Positions 1 to 9,920 of a stretch of DNA of 64,000 bases are shown here, in pieces. This DNA is from Stemphylium vesicarium. Its lineage: Eukaryota > Ascomycota > Dothideomycetes > Pleosporales > Pleosporaceae. Position numbers and translations under genes: made by a program. The notes beneath the pieces are model-generated. The model saw only the letters and a list, made by a program, of their open reading frames with translations, was not told where the DNA came from and did not search any database. Location: assembly GCA_004380135.1 (NCBI GenBank), contig QXCR01000113.1, forward strand, positions 32,128 to 96,127. The letters run 5' to 3'. Position 1 is the first letter of the stretch, and every line of letters begins with the position of its first letter.

Positions 1-1372
1 GCTGCGTGCGACCGCTCCCGGGCGTCAATGGCACCCGCCGTCTGCTTTCGACGTCAGCTGTGGCCCGTGAAGAGGTGCAGACCCAGGCCCCGAATGCGAC
101 TCCGCCTCCCCCGCCGTCAAACCCTCCTCAAGGCGCCGCCCAGAATGCAGCTCCCCAGGATGTGCCCGATTACATGCAAAAATGGGGTACGCTAGACCCG
201 CAGATGGTGGAAAACAAGAAGCAAGAACGCCGACTGTTGCGGAGAGAGCATGTGCAGCCAGTGGGATCCCGTCGTCGTAGAGCCGTCCTTCGTCGCTCTA
301 CCATGCAGAAAACCCCCGAGATTCCATTTGAACAACTCCCGTACCAATGTTTTCAGGAGGCCAGGAAGTTTCTGTTGGAGGACAGGCAGGAGAAGCTCAA
401 AGAGATTGAGACGCAACAGACGCGGATAAGGCACCTGATGGCCCAGGACCCGAGTGTCAGTGGTGGCCCTGCTGCAAAGGAGCATAGGCTGCGGAGCATG
501 AGACAGCACCTGAATGATTTGATCATTCTAGCCGATATCAACGACCCGGTCGTGAAGCGAAAGTTTGAAGATGGGCAGGGTATGTTATATGTCCGGAATC
601 TATATGCTCAGCTGACAACTGCGAAGGTGATATGAATAAGCCAATTTACCGCTACCTTGCCGACAAAAAGTGGCGACAGTACAAGCGCCTTGTTCTTGAG
701 CAGCGTGTCACCCAATTGGCCATCATTCCAGACCTGCTTCCATCACTGGATCTCGCAGCCGACATCGACCTTGGCTTTGGTAGGAAGGCGGTTGCGCCCG
801 GCGACTTTGTCGATTCCTCCATAAGCGAAAAGATGCCTCGGCTCAACGTTCAGACATTCACCCCAGGTGACAAGCTCGTCACTGTTGTCATTGTAGACGC
901 CGATGTGCCGGTTCAGGAGACCGACAGCTTCACCTACCGATGCCATTTGATTGCCTCCAACATTTCAATTTCACCCAACAATACCTCCATACCCCTTCAG
1001 CGCATCGCCCAAGAGGACCAGAAGGTAGAAGACCCAAGTGCCAGGAAGATTGCGTTACCCTGGATTGCCCCTTGGGCCCACAGGGGTGCGCCATACCACC
1101 GCCTGGGAATATTTGTCTTTGAACAAGATGCTGGCAAACCGCTAGATGTGACCAAGTTCAGCAAGACGAAGCGCATGGGCTTCAATCTGCGCAGCTTTGC
1201 CGACTCAAACAAGCTGAGCGCAATCACCGCCACGCTTTTCAGGACCAAGTGGGATGAAAGCATGGCAGGCGTTATGGAGCGTGCGGGTATGAAGAACCAG
1301 ATCGATGTTGAATTCAAGAGGAAGAAGGTCGAGCCGCTGCCATACAAGCGACGGACGGAGCGCATGAGGTGA
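1..1372 (+). CDS. MRPL35: mitochondrial large ribosomal subunit protein mL38, 5' truncated by window edge
   Basis: Structural protein of the mitochondrial ribosome large subunit; mL38 (yeast Mrpl35) carries a phosphatidylethanolamine-binding-protein (PEBP)-like fold. The reading frame is open from the window edge and no ATG precedes the targeting-like stretch LLSTSAVAREE, so the true start lies upstream. Exon 1 ends at 579, a 47-nt intron runs 580-626 (GTATGT donor, gctgac branch, AAG acceptor), and exon 2 runs 627-1372. The join restores the codon series G-D-M-N-K-P-I-Y-R-Y. A proline-rich linker is followed by a basic helical region (residues ~65-190) and then the PEBP domain in exon 2 (VVIVDADVP, then WIAPWAHRGAPYHRLGIFVF). 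The C-terminus is basic, as expected for an rRNA-contacting protein. No catalytic role is expected. Family assignment is secure; only the N-terminus is missing. Confidence 0.9.
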
Positions 1373-1765
1373 GAGAATTGTACAAGTTATGAGTTGGTGA
1401 TGCATGTATACGATGTAAACATTTATGTACATTATGTGGTACTTTTGCGTACCATGCGAGTGTACCTGGATTGGGCTCGAATATTCCATGGCGGCACACT
1501 TCAAGGATGTATGTGCTCGCAACTCAAACTAAGGTTCCAGGGTTGCTCTTTCCATTTTTCACGTGCAGGCGCTTCCCACCTTCTTACTTTACCTCACTAG
1601 CGATCTCACCCCGTCGAATTTGCTTCCAGCACTGATTGTCCAACAAAATGTACGTGCAGAGGCTCACCTCTTCTTTCTTCTCTCGTCGCATCTATTTTAT
1701 GGTCGTCACTATCGCCACCGTCTCACCCGCAACATCGCTCCGTTTTCTCTTCCAGTCTGCCAAAC
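1373..1765. other. intergenic, mL38 to Mei4-like
   Basis: No coding signal is supported. The region holds the 3' UTR of mL38 and the 5' leader of the next gene, with pyrimidine-rich stretches near 1670-1760 just ahead of the chosen ATG at 1766. Confidence 0.5.
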
Positions 1766-3367
1766 ATGGCACAAGATGCTCTTTCTTCGGCGCAATCCTT
1801 CCTGCCATCACAGCAACAGATAGCGCTTGCACTTGCCGTCATCCGACGTAAGCCCGCTGGAATGCAAGTGCGAGGTGAGGTAACGTCAGCTGAGCTTGGC
1901 TGACATGAGCTAATATTGCCAGATTATATTTTTCAGTTACGCGCTCAGATCAAGCACGGTATTGATCCCCTCGATCGAGAAGATCCAGGCTACTATGTTG
2001 ATCAAGTTGCCTATTGGAAAGAACGGTGTAGCCGCGCCGAGAGCGAATGCGACAGGCTTCGGTATGTCAACGCGAAGCTTGAACGGTCGAACCAACTACT
2101 GTCAAATCTATCCAGCACAGCACTGGGTTCTGATGGAGACACATATTTGCGAGCTGCATCACCAATGAGGGGTGTGAAGCGGCCAAGGCAGACACAAAAG
2201 CGAGCTCAGAATCCAATCGCCGCCGCTCAGGAAACTGTCGATAACGACCTGAATTTTCTGGAGTCTCTGGGCAGTGATGGTACTAGCCTGACGGGAGCAC
2301 TTTTCGTCGTTCATCTGCTTTGCAGGTCCACCGATCCTGACGCGTACACGTTGTGCTCCAACCTCATCCGCAGTGCCTCCTCCTTGGGGAAAGTCATACT
2401 CTATGCCGCTCAGAATTACGAACCCCTCTCACGTCAGGGTCGCAAATGGCTGGGTGCGACATCATTAGAAAAGGACAAATCTGATTTCGCCAACATGCTC
2501 TCGGTATGTGCAAGGGCCTTCATGTCAATACTAGTCGGTGCGGACAAACTTTCCAAAGCGGAAGACGACACGCGACTTACAAGTTTGATTGTCTGCGAAT
2601 TGACAAACATGTTCAAGCTTGCACTTGACGCCATTGAGATATCTGCCAAGCTCACTGCACAGAGCGTTTTATCGCAACCATCTGCTCCAACCAAGAGCAA
2701 AGCCAAAGTCACTAACCCCGTCGTCAAAGAATCAAGCCCTGCAAGAGCAATTACACACCTTCTTATCAGCTTCCTGGGGCTTCTGGAAAAAGCCGACGCG
2801 ATGCATCAAAAGATATTCGATGGCTTTGTATTCATCCTCTTCGAACGCGTGGGGAAGCAACTCTACTACTCGACTTTCGGACAACACCGCTCTGAATCTA
2901 TCGAGAGTAACATACTATCACCCCCTCAATCAGGGGATCCAGACGAAAAGGCTAAGCGGAGTCTCGAAACACATGCCACACGTCTCGAGGCAAAAGCACT
3001 GGTCCTGATTCTCGAGCGAGCCATGGGTCTCGCCCCAAACCACATGAGCTCGCAGGCTCTTCGCGCAAACCAACCGTCCAACCGAGCTTCCCGTTCACTG
3101 AGCCTCAAAAACATCGCTACTACTTCGCGGGCGCGTCTGAGTCCGCTCGCAAAGGATCGGTTGCAGCGAACTCTTGTTGCGTGCATGTATGGGACGGATC
3201 AAGATGACGAGTTTCTGGACATTCTTACCAAGCCGATGCCGCAGATGCGTCTCAGTTCGATGCAGAATGTCGCTAGGGTCGAGAATGAAGACGTTGAGGC
3301 TTGGTACAAGGGAGAGGTCTGGCGCCTGGTGGGCTGGGATATTCTTGCGCGTGAGGATGGGTGGTAA
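1766..3367 (+). CDS. MEI4: Mei4-like meiotic double-strand-break protein (Mei4/Rec24 family)
   Basis: Likely a subunit of the Rec114-Mei4 assembly that acts on chromosome axes to promote Spo11 break formation in meiosis. ATG at 1766; exon 1 1766-1874, intron 1875-1922 (48 nt, GTGAGG...gctaat...CCAG), exon 2 1923-3367, giving 517 aa. The N-terminus reads IALALAVIRRKPAG followed by a Y-rich stretch. It closely resembles the mammalian MEI4 N-terminal motif LALALAIIRSKPAD, which is diagnostic for the family. Residues ~60-95 (YWKERCSRAESECDRLR) form a short coiled coil. The middle is alpha-helical with basic linkers and the C-terminus is tryptophan-rich (AWYKGEVWRLVGW). A donor at 1848 would also keep the frame but removes the KPAG motif, so the later donor was preferred. 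Sequence divergence in this family is extreme, so the call rests on the N-terminal motif, the coiled coil and the length. Expression should be meiosis-specific; no promoter evidence is visible. Confidence 0.65.
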
Positions 3368-3634
3368 GAGCCTCGAACGTTTTGTGCTAGTCTGTGAGAT
3401 GGGTAGTATCGTGCACTAGACCACGGCAAAGAGGCACATGGTTGGAGAAGAAGCAGTCTTACAGCATTTTGTCTCACATTTACATGATGCTAAGCAGCTT
3501 CCATATTTCGATCCAACTTTGCCAGGAAACTCATTCAATTTTGCAAGTAAATGTCTCTACCATAAATTCCATCCCCTTGCCACCCCCTCATGTAGAAGTG
3601 TAAGCAGTGAGAGAAGAGTGCTATGCAAAGTAGA
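3368..3634. other. intergenic, 3' of Mei4-like gene
   Basis: 3' flank of the Mei4-like gene. No open frame with codon structure, RNA gene or repeat was recognised before the LTR-like copy that begins near 3635. Confidence 0.4.
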
Positions 3635-3802
3635 TGTCTTGTTGTGTATGTAGCTGTCGTGGTAGCCTTATATAGGGCTATTACGATGGTCTGTTTACAT
3701 GACGTATCTATGATCGCGATAGGTGCAGCAGGTGCTGCTCAGGAGCAGGAGGAACCATCTTTCCACCACGTGGCACACTGGACGTCCTCACCCCATGAAC
3801 CT
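3635..3802 (+). repeat. LTR-like dispersed repeat, copy A
   Basis: About 165 bp that aligns, in the opposite orientation, with 62993-63152. Shared landmarks in order are tgtcttgttgtg, a TATA-like cttatata, a CRE-like catgacgta, ggtgctcaggag-type sequence and cacgtgg. A TG-rich start, an internal TATA box and lack of coding capacity fit a solo LTR or the end of an LTR retroelement. The two copies differ by many transitions and small indels, so they are old. No target-site duplication could be fixed. Family unknown. Confidence 0.55.
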
Positions 3803-3871
3803 TCACACCTCACTGTACCAAAACTTCGCGCTCCGCCGTCACTCCTCCAACTCCACCTTCCACTACCTTCC

Positions 3872-4716
3872 TCACCAAGTCATCTTCGACCCTAAATTCC
3901 CATCTCCAGCAATCAACTACACCATGGTCAGCCTTTATACTCGGCAACCCCCCAACCCAACCCCCCTTTCCCCTCATCAACAGGAACCCCTCTCATTCCA
4001 AACAAAACTCACCTCATTAAGATCCTTGCCCTCCATCTCCGTGATCATCTTGATCAAAGCATCTTCATTGACTTCTTTGCCAACGGAGCCGAGGACTTCC
4101 TGTAGGGATGTTAATAACATTCTTCTCTGCACTACATCAACTTCCTAACACAACCAAACAACAATGGATTAGTTTACGGAGGGTTGGGGTTGGCTTGGAG
4201 GTCGGCGTTCATTGGACTTACTCTAACATCATCTTTCGTCAGCATCATATTCCCACCTAGCCGAAGCACGATATACGCCCAATTTGCATGCATCAGCTCA
4301 CCCCCTGATTTCATGCCCATGTTGCCAGCCGCATCACCAGCTGTAGCCGTGACAAACGAGGAGTCTGACATCCTGTTGCCGGTTCCAGAACGGTACTCGA
4401 ATGGGTTCGGTGGCGGGTCTTGATGAGTAGATGTCATCGTCATACCCATCTGCCCTTCCCCCTCCTGCCCCCCTGAAGTCATCTTAATGCTCTCCCCAGC
4501 TCCTTCGTCCGCATGCGACGTCATGCCCATACCCACATCGCCCTCACCAGCATGCTTAGCTACGCTGCTTGTAGAGAGCAAATTCATGATTGGCTTTTCC
4601 AAGCCATCCAGGTTGGCCGCACAGAGAAGCGATGTCAGTTTCTCGTGCGAGATTTCTGCAGCCTCGTTGCCGAGGAGCAGGGCTGCGTATTCTGCGGCGA
4701 GTTTGGCGGTGGTCAT
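3872..4716 (-). CDS. P1-P2 fused acidic ribosomal stalk-like protein without the acidic tail
   Basis: Three exons on the minus strand: 4716-4222, 4099-4013 and 3916-3872, joined by GT-AG introns 4100-4221 and 3917-4012. The product is 208 aa. Residues 1-60 (MTTAKLAAEYAALLLGNEA...) match the N-terminal dimerisation domain of eukaryotic P1. After a Met/Gly/Glu-rich linker, residues ~145-205 (WAYIVLRLGGN, then DDVREVLGSVGKEVNEDAL, then GKDLNELIAG) match the P2 N-terminal domain. Normal P1 and P2 are separate ~110-aa proteins that end in EESDDDMGFGLFD, which recruits translation factors. Here neither half keeps the alanine-rich hinge or that tail, and the protein ends GSKMTW. It could be an intramolecular P1/P2 pseudo-heterodimer that caps P0, or a diverged non-ribosomal paralogue. 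Acceptor 4099 was chosen because it gives the canonical P2 spacing. Function is unproven. Confidence 0.7.
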
Positions 4717-5318
4717 TTTGGCTGAGATGGGGGGATAGATGTTTCAGAGGAAATATGGAAGTCTACGAGGCAATATAAAGAGGAATACTTTAGATCTAAA
4801 TGAATCGGGATAAATAAAAATGTTGTTTTGTGGGAGGGGTTTTAGAGGGGGTGGTGTAGGACATGGCGTGGAATTTGCACTACCACCTTTCCAACTTGGA
4901 GTTGTGCGTTTCCGAGAAGCGCAGCGCATAGGGCAGAGCTGTTTCGTATGTCAGCTGGCTGCATGAATTTGATAGGACAGTTGCTGAACGCTTGAGTAAG
5001 AGGGATATGGCAATTTCGCTGTACTACCGCTAGTTGCGGGGTTTGGGAGAGTGGTCTGGAATCATTGTTGCAAACTGTTACGCGGGGCTAGATGTGTGTG
5101 GAGGATGTTCAGTACCACTTTCTTCGAATAGATACGGTTGACCCCGCTCTTTGACTGTGCCTGTAGAACATAGTTACGAAGAGAATTCTGTACCGGTGTG
5201 GCGCATACACGAGATCAAATGCTACCACAACTGATAGAATGGAAACTGCCTGCGGTAACACTATAAAGCCAGTGAGAATCCATGACGCTCAATCAAAGCG
5301 AAGACATCGCTATCCCAC
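4717..5318. other. intergenic, P1-P2-like to 5-oxoprolinase remnant
   Basis: Presumed promoter of the P1-P2-like gene, which reads leftward from 4716. No other gene, RNA or repeat was recognised. Short open frames on both strands show no family resemblance. Confidence 0.4.
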
Positions 5319-5885
5319 TTAATTACTAGCTTTCTGCGCCAACTGGAACTGACTAACGAACCTCCGTTCAACCGCCACCTTCCCCCTGTTCTCATCACTG
5401 TCCTCCTCGTACTCACTCTTGACTCCCCACCCACCTCCACCCGGCGTATAAACAACAATACAGTCGGCCTTCTGCACCGAAAAGTCCTTGCGGCCACCCA
5501 ACTTGCACCACACCCCCACCTTCTTGACAATATAATCAACGCCACTGCTACCATCCTCGCCACCAAACATACCACACGGCCTCTTAATACGCCGCTCACT
5601 AACGATAGAGGCGTTCATATCGTGATAGAACTGGTACACCCTCCGGGTACCATTTCCGCCATTACATCTCCCCTTTCCCCCGGAGCCGTCGCGAATGCTA
5701 AACTCACGGAGAAGGACCGGGTCCTGTTTTTCAAGCGATTCAGGATCTGTGATGCGCGTGTTAGTCATGTGGATATGGGCGCCTGACGTGCCGTTCCAGC
5801 CAGGTCCGGCACCACTGCCACCACAGATTGTTTCACCGAAGTCGAGGTCTTGAGGCCGCAGAGAACAATGCCACGTCAGGACCAC
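5319..5885 (-). pseudogene. 5-oxoprolinase, 3' remnant (hydantoinase B C-terminus)
   Basis: About 180 residues matching the end of the ATP-dependent 5-oxoprolinase, which opens 5-oxoproline to glutamate in the glutathione cycle. Visible motifs are GETICGGSGAGPGWNGTSG, HMTNTRITDPESLE, LLREFSIRDGSGGKG, SERRIKRPCGMFGGEDG and the C-terminal TPGGGGWG. The intact enzyme is about 1,250-1,300 aa, so roughly the first 85% is missing. No start codon or promoter fits the residual frame; homology stops near 5885, where a different gene remnant begins on the other strand. Reading frame and codon usage of the remnant are still good, so the loss is probably recent. It is almost certainly non-functional. Confidence 0.8.
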
Positions 5886-5889
5886 CCAT

Positions 5890-6804
5890 GCACAAAACTG
5901 GAGAGCGATACAAGACGCTCTATTGACATATCATCTACCGTGTACCATCATTCTCGAACCCTAGTGCCAAAACAATGTCCCTGTGAAGACGTCAAGAGCT
6001 TATACGACTAGCTCGAGAATTCGACGCCTTGGTGATCACGGATGATGTTTACGATGCTCTGCGCTGGCCGGCTCACAAGGACGAGATGTCTAAGCAGCTT
6101 GGCGAAGTACTACCGCGACTCGTGGAGATCAATCGCACCCTCGATGGCGGCCCAAAGAATGAATGGGGCAACGCCATGAGCAATGGCTCGTTCTCGAAGA
6201 TCATTGCGCCAGGCATACGCGTCGGGTGGCAGAAGCAACATCCGCATTTTCCCTTGCGCTGTCGCAGGTCGGTGCTTCAAGATCTGGTGGATGTCCGACG
6301 CATCTCGCTGCTTCCTTTGTGCATGAGATGCTCGATTCCGGCTCTCTGAGGAAGCATCTCAAAGAGAAAGTGCTCCCGACTTTCAGGGCGCGCTATCACG
6401 CTATGCTACAGGCCATTCACGAGCATTTAGTACCGCAAGGTGTTACAATCTCAACCGGAAAAGCATACAACTGTGAGTCAGGGCATGCAAACGACACATC
6501 AAACGCTCCTCAAAGATACGCCCCTCAGGCCGGAGGATACTTCATCTGGCTACTGCTTCCGAGTGACCTCTTTTGGAAGGGCGCTGAACTGGCAGCTAGG
6601 GGACTAGAGAAGTACAACTTGATGTTTACCTACGGCGGTATGATCCAAATGCAAGGTGCCAGTGAATCGGAGAAGAGGGCAGCAGAGGGTTACGGCAATG
6701 GTATACGGCTCTCATGGGCATGGCATGCAGAAGACGAGATTGTCGAAGGCATTGGAAGGCTTTCTTTATTAATCCGCGAAGCTCTGTGTGAGGTAAAAGG
6801 TTAA
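5890..6804 (+). pseudogene. PLP-dependent class I/II aminotransferase, truncated and frameshifted
   Basis: C-terminal two thirds of a fold-type I aminotransferase of the 2-aminoadipate/aromatic type. Recognisable segments are FSNPSAKTMSL, then an in-frame TGA at 5984-5986 where the family has a residue before RRQELIRLAREFDALVITDD. Next come the PLP-lysine segment NGSFSKIIAPGIRVGW and, after a one-nucleotide loss at about 6229, AEATSAFSLALSQVGASRSGG in a new frame. The rest stays open to the stop at 6802 (GGYFIWLLLPSD, LSWAWHAEDEIVEGIGRL). The N-terminal domain upstream of ~5930 is absent. One stop, one frameshift and a missing 5' end make this a clear pseudogene. The substrate cannot be inferred from what remains. 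Confidence 0.8.
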
Positions 6805-7028
6805 TCTCTGTATTTAATCAACATTCTCGTTCAATATCTATATTGTCAGCATGGCACCCCAGTTCACAAGGTACATTTGAACTGTATCTCTCACATGACT
6901 CTTCGTCACTTGCTTAATCATATTGGTCGTGTATATAATCGCTCTATGTAGCTCGCTTAATACAACAACCTTCTGCCTTCTTTCATGTCTTCTGCTTGGA
7001 CCGTACCACATCCGACATATATCTCTTT

Positions 7029-7901
7029 CTATCCTTGTGAAAGCGGTGTAGGCAATCCCTCAACAACAACATGTTTCGATCTCTCTCTCGATTCACCTTG
7101 CTCTAAGAAAAATCTCAGAACCAACCTGGCGGCTTCTATTGCATCATCGTCCGCATCAATAGCGTCCAGCGTCTCTTCCATGACCTTTGGTTGCCAATCC
7201 GGGAGGAAAAACTTCACTGTCTCGCTATTGACGAATCTATCAAACTCAAAGTGGCCTTGGTACGTGAGAACGCGGCCACACTCGTATAATCCCTGTACCG
7301 CACAGTGTTCAGTGTTCCCCACAGTCATCCAAGATGGCGGCAGCTTTTGCAAGTCGGGAATGATAACGTGATCACGATGTATGAACTGCAGCCTCATCTT
7401 TCCTTGTCGACTGCATTCGTCCCCACTAATGTTGCAGAACGTTTTGCGAAAATGTTCGTGCAGCACAATCTCTTTCACTCCGACTTCAAGCCCATTCGGA
7501 TCTTTCTCAACCTTGACTCCATAGTCTTTGAGCAACGTTTGGCAAATCAATTGATGCCCAAAACAACTTCCGAATATCTTGACCCTGGGCTGATTCTCAT
7601 AGGTATCCTTTGTCCATCTCGCAAGTTTGTGGATCCAAGGTCGATCATCGTAAGAGGATGCCGCCGCTCCGGTGATGATAACGGCGTCGAAATCGTCCAG
7701 CGATGAGGGGTATACGTTCTTTACAACGTCGAAATCGGTAGATATGATTTTGATTTCTCGTTCGGTTGATCCTTTCGCATTCGTGGCGGCATCAGAGAGA
7801 AGATCGTGAAAGATGCGTCCGTAGGTGGAGGCGCGTTTGGCGCACACAGTAGGGGCCGGTGTGTCGGCGTTTAGCATGCAGATGCGGATTGGCTGAGCCA
7901 T
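7029..7901 (-). CDS. class I glutamine amidotransferase-like protein
   Basis: A single-exon gene of 290 aa if started at the ATG at 7901 (MAQPIRICMLNADTP). An in-frame start at 7922 would add seven residues but conserves less well. It is a GATase-1 fold related to stand-alone GMP-synthase-like amidotransferases. The nucleophile elbow GSCFGHQ (residues ~115-121) carries the catalytic Cys. The expected His-X-Glu is GHFEFD near residue 218. Upstream, FDAVIITGAAASSYDDRPWI is the loop typical of the family. No synthetase domain is attached, so it either partners an unknown acceptor enzyme or acts as a gamma-glutamyl hydrolase-type enzyme. Fungal relatives sit in secondary-metabolite and detoxification settings, but nothing here fixes the substrate. 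Intact and probably cytosolic, as no signal peptide is visible. Confidence 0.85.
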   Translation of the reverse strand: MAQPIRICMLNADTPAPTVCAKRASTYGRIFHDLLSDAATNAKGSTEREIKIISTDFDVVKNVYPSSLDDFDAVIITGAAASSYDDRPWIHKLARWTKDTYENQPRVKIFGSCFGHQLICQTLLKDYGVKVEKDPNGLEVGVKEIVLHEHFRKTFCNISGDECSRQGKMRLQFIHRDHVIIPDLQKLPPSWMTVGNTEHCAVQGLYECGRVLTYQGHFEFDRFVNSETVKFFLPDWQPKVMEETLDAIDADDDAIEAARLVLRFFLEQGESRERSKHVVVEGLPTPLSQG

Positions 7902-8111
7902 GACGTGAGGGAAAAGCAACACAAAGTTTACACCATGGGCTGAGTTGGTACAACGACAAGCAGGATTTTGATAACCAGAGATATTTCTTTGATATCAATG
8001 TCTTCTGGGTAGTTCAAAGTTGAGAATACCGGTATTATCCGTCGCTAAGCGTATCCAGGGTTGGTATCATTTCCCGCAAATAGGCCTTTCTTATGTCAGC
8101 TAGTGAGGGCT

Positions 8112-8156
8112 TAACGTGTTCTACCAGTAAGTGGCCCACCCCACCCAACTTCACGC
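8112..8156 (+). repeat. left terminal inverted repeat of Fot1/pogo element
   Basis: 45-nt end beginning with TA and aacgtgttctaccagtaag. It is the reverse complement of 9876-9920 except for one position (acc versus atc). It marks the transposase binding and cleavage end. Confidence 0.92.
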
Positions 8157-9918
8157 GACTCTCTACGTAATAGCATTATAGCAACATTAGGTAATAGAAT
8201 AGGATTTTAAAGATAGCTGGTTTATTTCCGTCTACATTGCTTCCTTGTGTGTCCTTGGATATGGCACTTTGTACGCGTTGGTGGTGCGCGCTGACGTCGT
8301 GGAGTAGTTAGAGCTTGTTCCACCTCCGCGACCACCCTTTCTGCCTCTGTAGCAAGCTGCTGGCATTACTGAGTCTGTAGCGCTCCTCCACGGGCTGTAT
8401 ACTGGCGCCGCTGTTCTCTCCTACGTTGCTGGCGCTGAATAGCTGTACGAAGCTTTCTATTCTCCTCTGCGAGTATAGTCGCTGAGTTCATCGCAAGCTG
8501 ACAACATTTAACAAGCTGACGGATAGCTTGGCTTGTCGGGCACTGTGATTGGCGTCAAAGCAGGTCCTGTATGTGACGAGCCTGCTGCTGAAGCTGCGCT
8601 ACTGTACGCGGTGTCTCTGCAGTCCATGTGACGTTGTTGTCTGCTGTTGTCCCTGGTGGAGAGGGCGTACGGACGACGGTGAGTGACGATAGGACGCGGT
8701 CTGGACAGGGAGGGATAAACCCTGTCGCCTGGAAGCCAGCCTGGAAGTTCTGCTCTGTGAATACTGCTGGCCGGATCCGTGTATAGGTGGTGAGAAACTC
8801 TATCTTGTCAATATGGTAGACGCTTTGGCGAGCTAGCTCCTGGATCTCATGACCGTACGCTCGCTTGAGTGGGGAGAAGCAGCTCATATCAAGCGGCTGA
8901 AGGAGATGGGAGGTATGAGCTAGCATACAGAGAGTGATAATCTTGTTCTCTGTACAGTACTGGTCGAACTCAGGCGTAGCGTGACTACTATGGCCATCTA
9001 GGATAGGAAGCCGGTAGACTCCATGCGTACGAGACGCCGTATGTCTGTTAAAGTGCTTTACCCACTCAATGCCGAGCTCATCTGTCTTCCAGCCGTTGTT
9101 GGATATAGCGAGTACCCCATCTAGCGGAAGGTGCTAATACTAGCTAGCCTGGTGTTGCTTACTAGACAGGATCACGAACGGCGGGAGACACCAGCTAGAC
9201 GCGTTAATACACTCGATAGTCGTGACCCAGTCGCGATTGCCTGCCTGTATGGTGACTACTCGGCCTGTAGTATCTAGTCTAGTGACGACTTTAGAGGCAG
9301 CCGCGACGTCTATCATAAAGCCAGTCTCATCAAAGTTGTACGTGTCTGTGTCTAGTATGCCGTACGCCTGGCGCGTCTCCTCTACAAGCTTAAACCACGC
9401 TGCGATTGTGACAGGATCCTCGCAGCGAGCGCGCTGGCTGTGGAACTTCCTATTCCACTTTGTCTGTAGCTCTGAATGGCTGTTGACGAAGCGCGACACC
9501 CAGCACTTGCCTGTAGGTGGAGGAGGTGGATCTTGGCCGCGCTCGGCGAGAAGAGCGTCTGCCATCCGTCGTACGTCGATGACCTGGGGTGGAAATCCTC
9601 GTCAATCAAGGCCTAGAATCCAGTCTACAAGAGACTGCTCCTCAGTAGCTGATAGCTTGCGATTGACAGACACTATCTCTGATCGCGGCTGGGTACCGCG
9701 GAGGCGGCGACGGCGGCAGAGCGTTGTTCGCAGAGCGTCGTACACCAAGGCAGCCCGGCGCTGGCTCATAACGCGTTTTTCTTGAAGCGCACGAGATGCT
9801 AGAAGAATTCTGCCTTCACGAGAAGTCTGTTGAGAACGTTGTGGTGGTGGCATTATTGTTGTGGTGTAGAGGATTGCGTGAAGTTGGGTGGGGTGGGCCA
9901 CTTACTGATAGAACACGT
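8114..9918 (-). mobile_element. Fot1/pogo-type DNA transposon, complete ends, dead transposase
   Basis: About 1.8 kb element bounded by terminal inverted repeats 8112-8156 and 9876-9920 (44 of 45 positions match). The TA at each extreme end is the TA target-site duplication of Tc1/mariner elements. The size equals that of fungal Fot1-class elements (about 1.8-1.9 kb). One transposase frame on the minus strand fills the interior. With both ends and the duplication intact, the element could still be mobilised in trans by a related transposase, although its own gene is broken. Confidence 0.92.
8222..9853 (-). pseudogene. Fot1/pogo transposase (DDE-1, CENP-B HTH), five in-frame stops
   Basis: A single unbroken frame of 544 codons from the ATG at 9853 (MPPPQRS) to the TAA at 8222, interrupted by stops at 9602 (TGA), 9140 (TAG), 9134 (TAG), 8555 (TGA) and 8366 (TAA). 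No frameshift occurs. Domains in order are an N-terminal HTH (ATEEQSLVDWILGLD), the CENP-B-type HTH (MADALLAERG, then WVSRFVNSH), and the DDE catalytic core. The core shows YNFDETGFMID for the first Asp and LPILDGHSSHATPEF for the second. The C-terminus has a coiled coil and a CHIQGHTRKQC zinc knuckle. Every stop can be explained by one C-to-T or G-to-A change (e.g. CAG to TAG, TGG to TAG), the pattern left by repeat-induced point mutation. No active protein is expected. Confidence 0.9.
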
Positions 9919-9920
9919 TA
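9876..9920 (-). repeat. right terminal inverted repeat of Fot1/pogo element
   Basis: 45-nt partner of 8112-8156, ending gaacacgt followed by TA. The end lies immediately upstream of the transposase start, as usual for this family. Confidence 0.92.
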
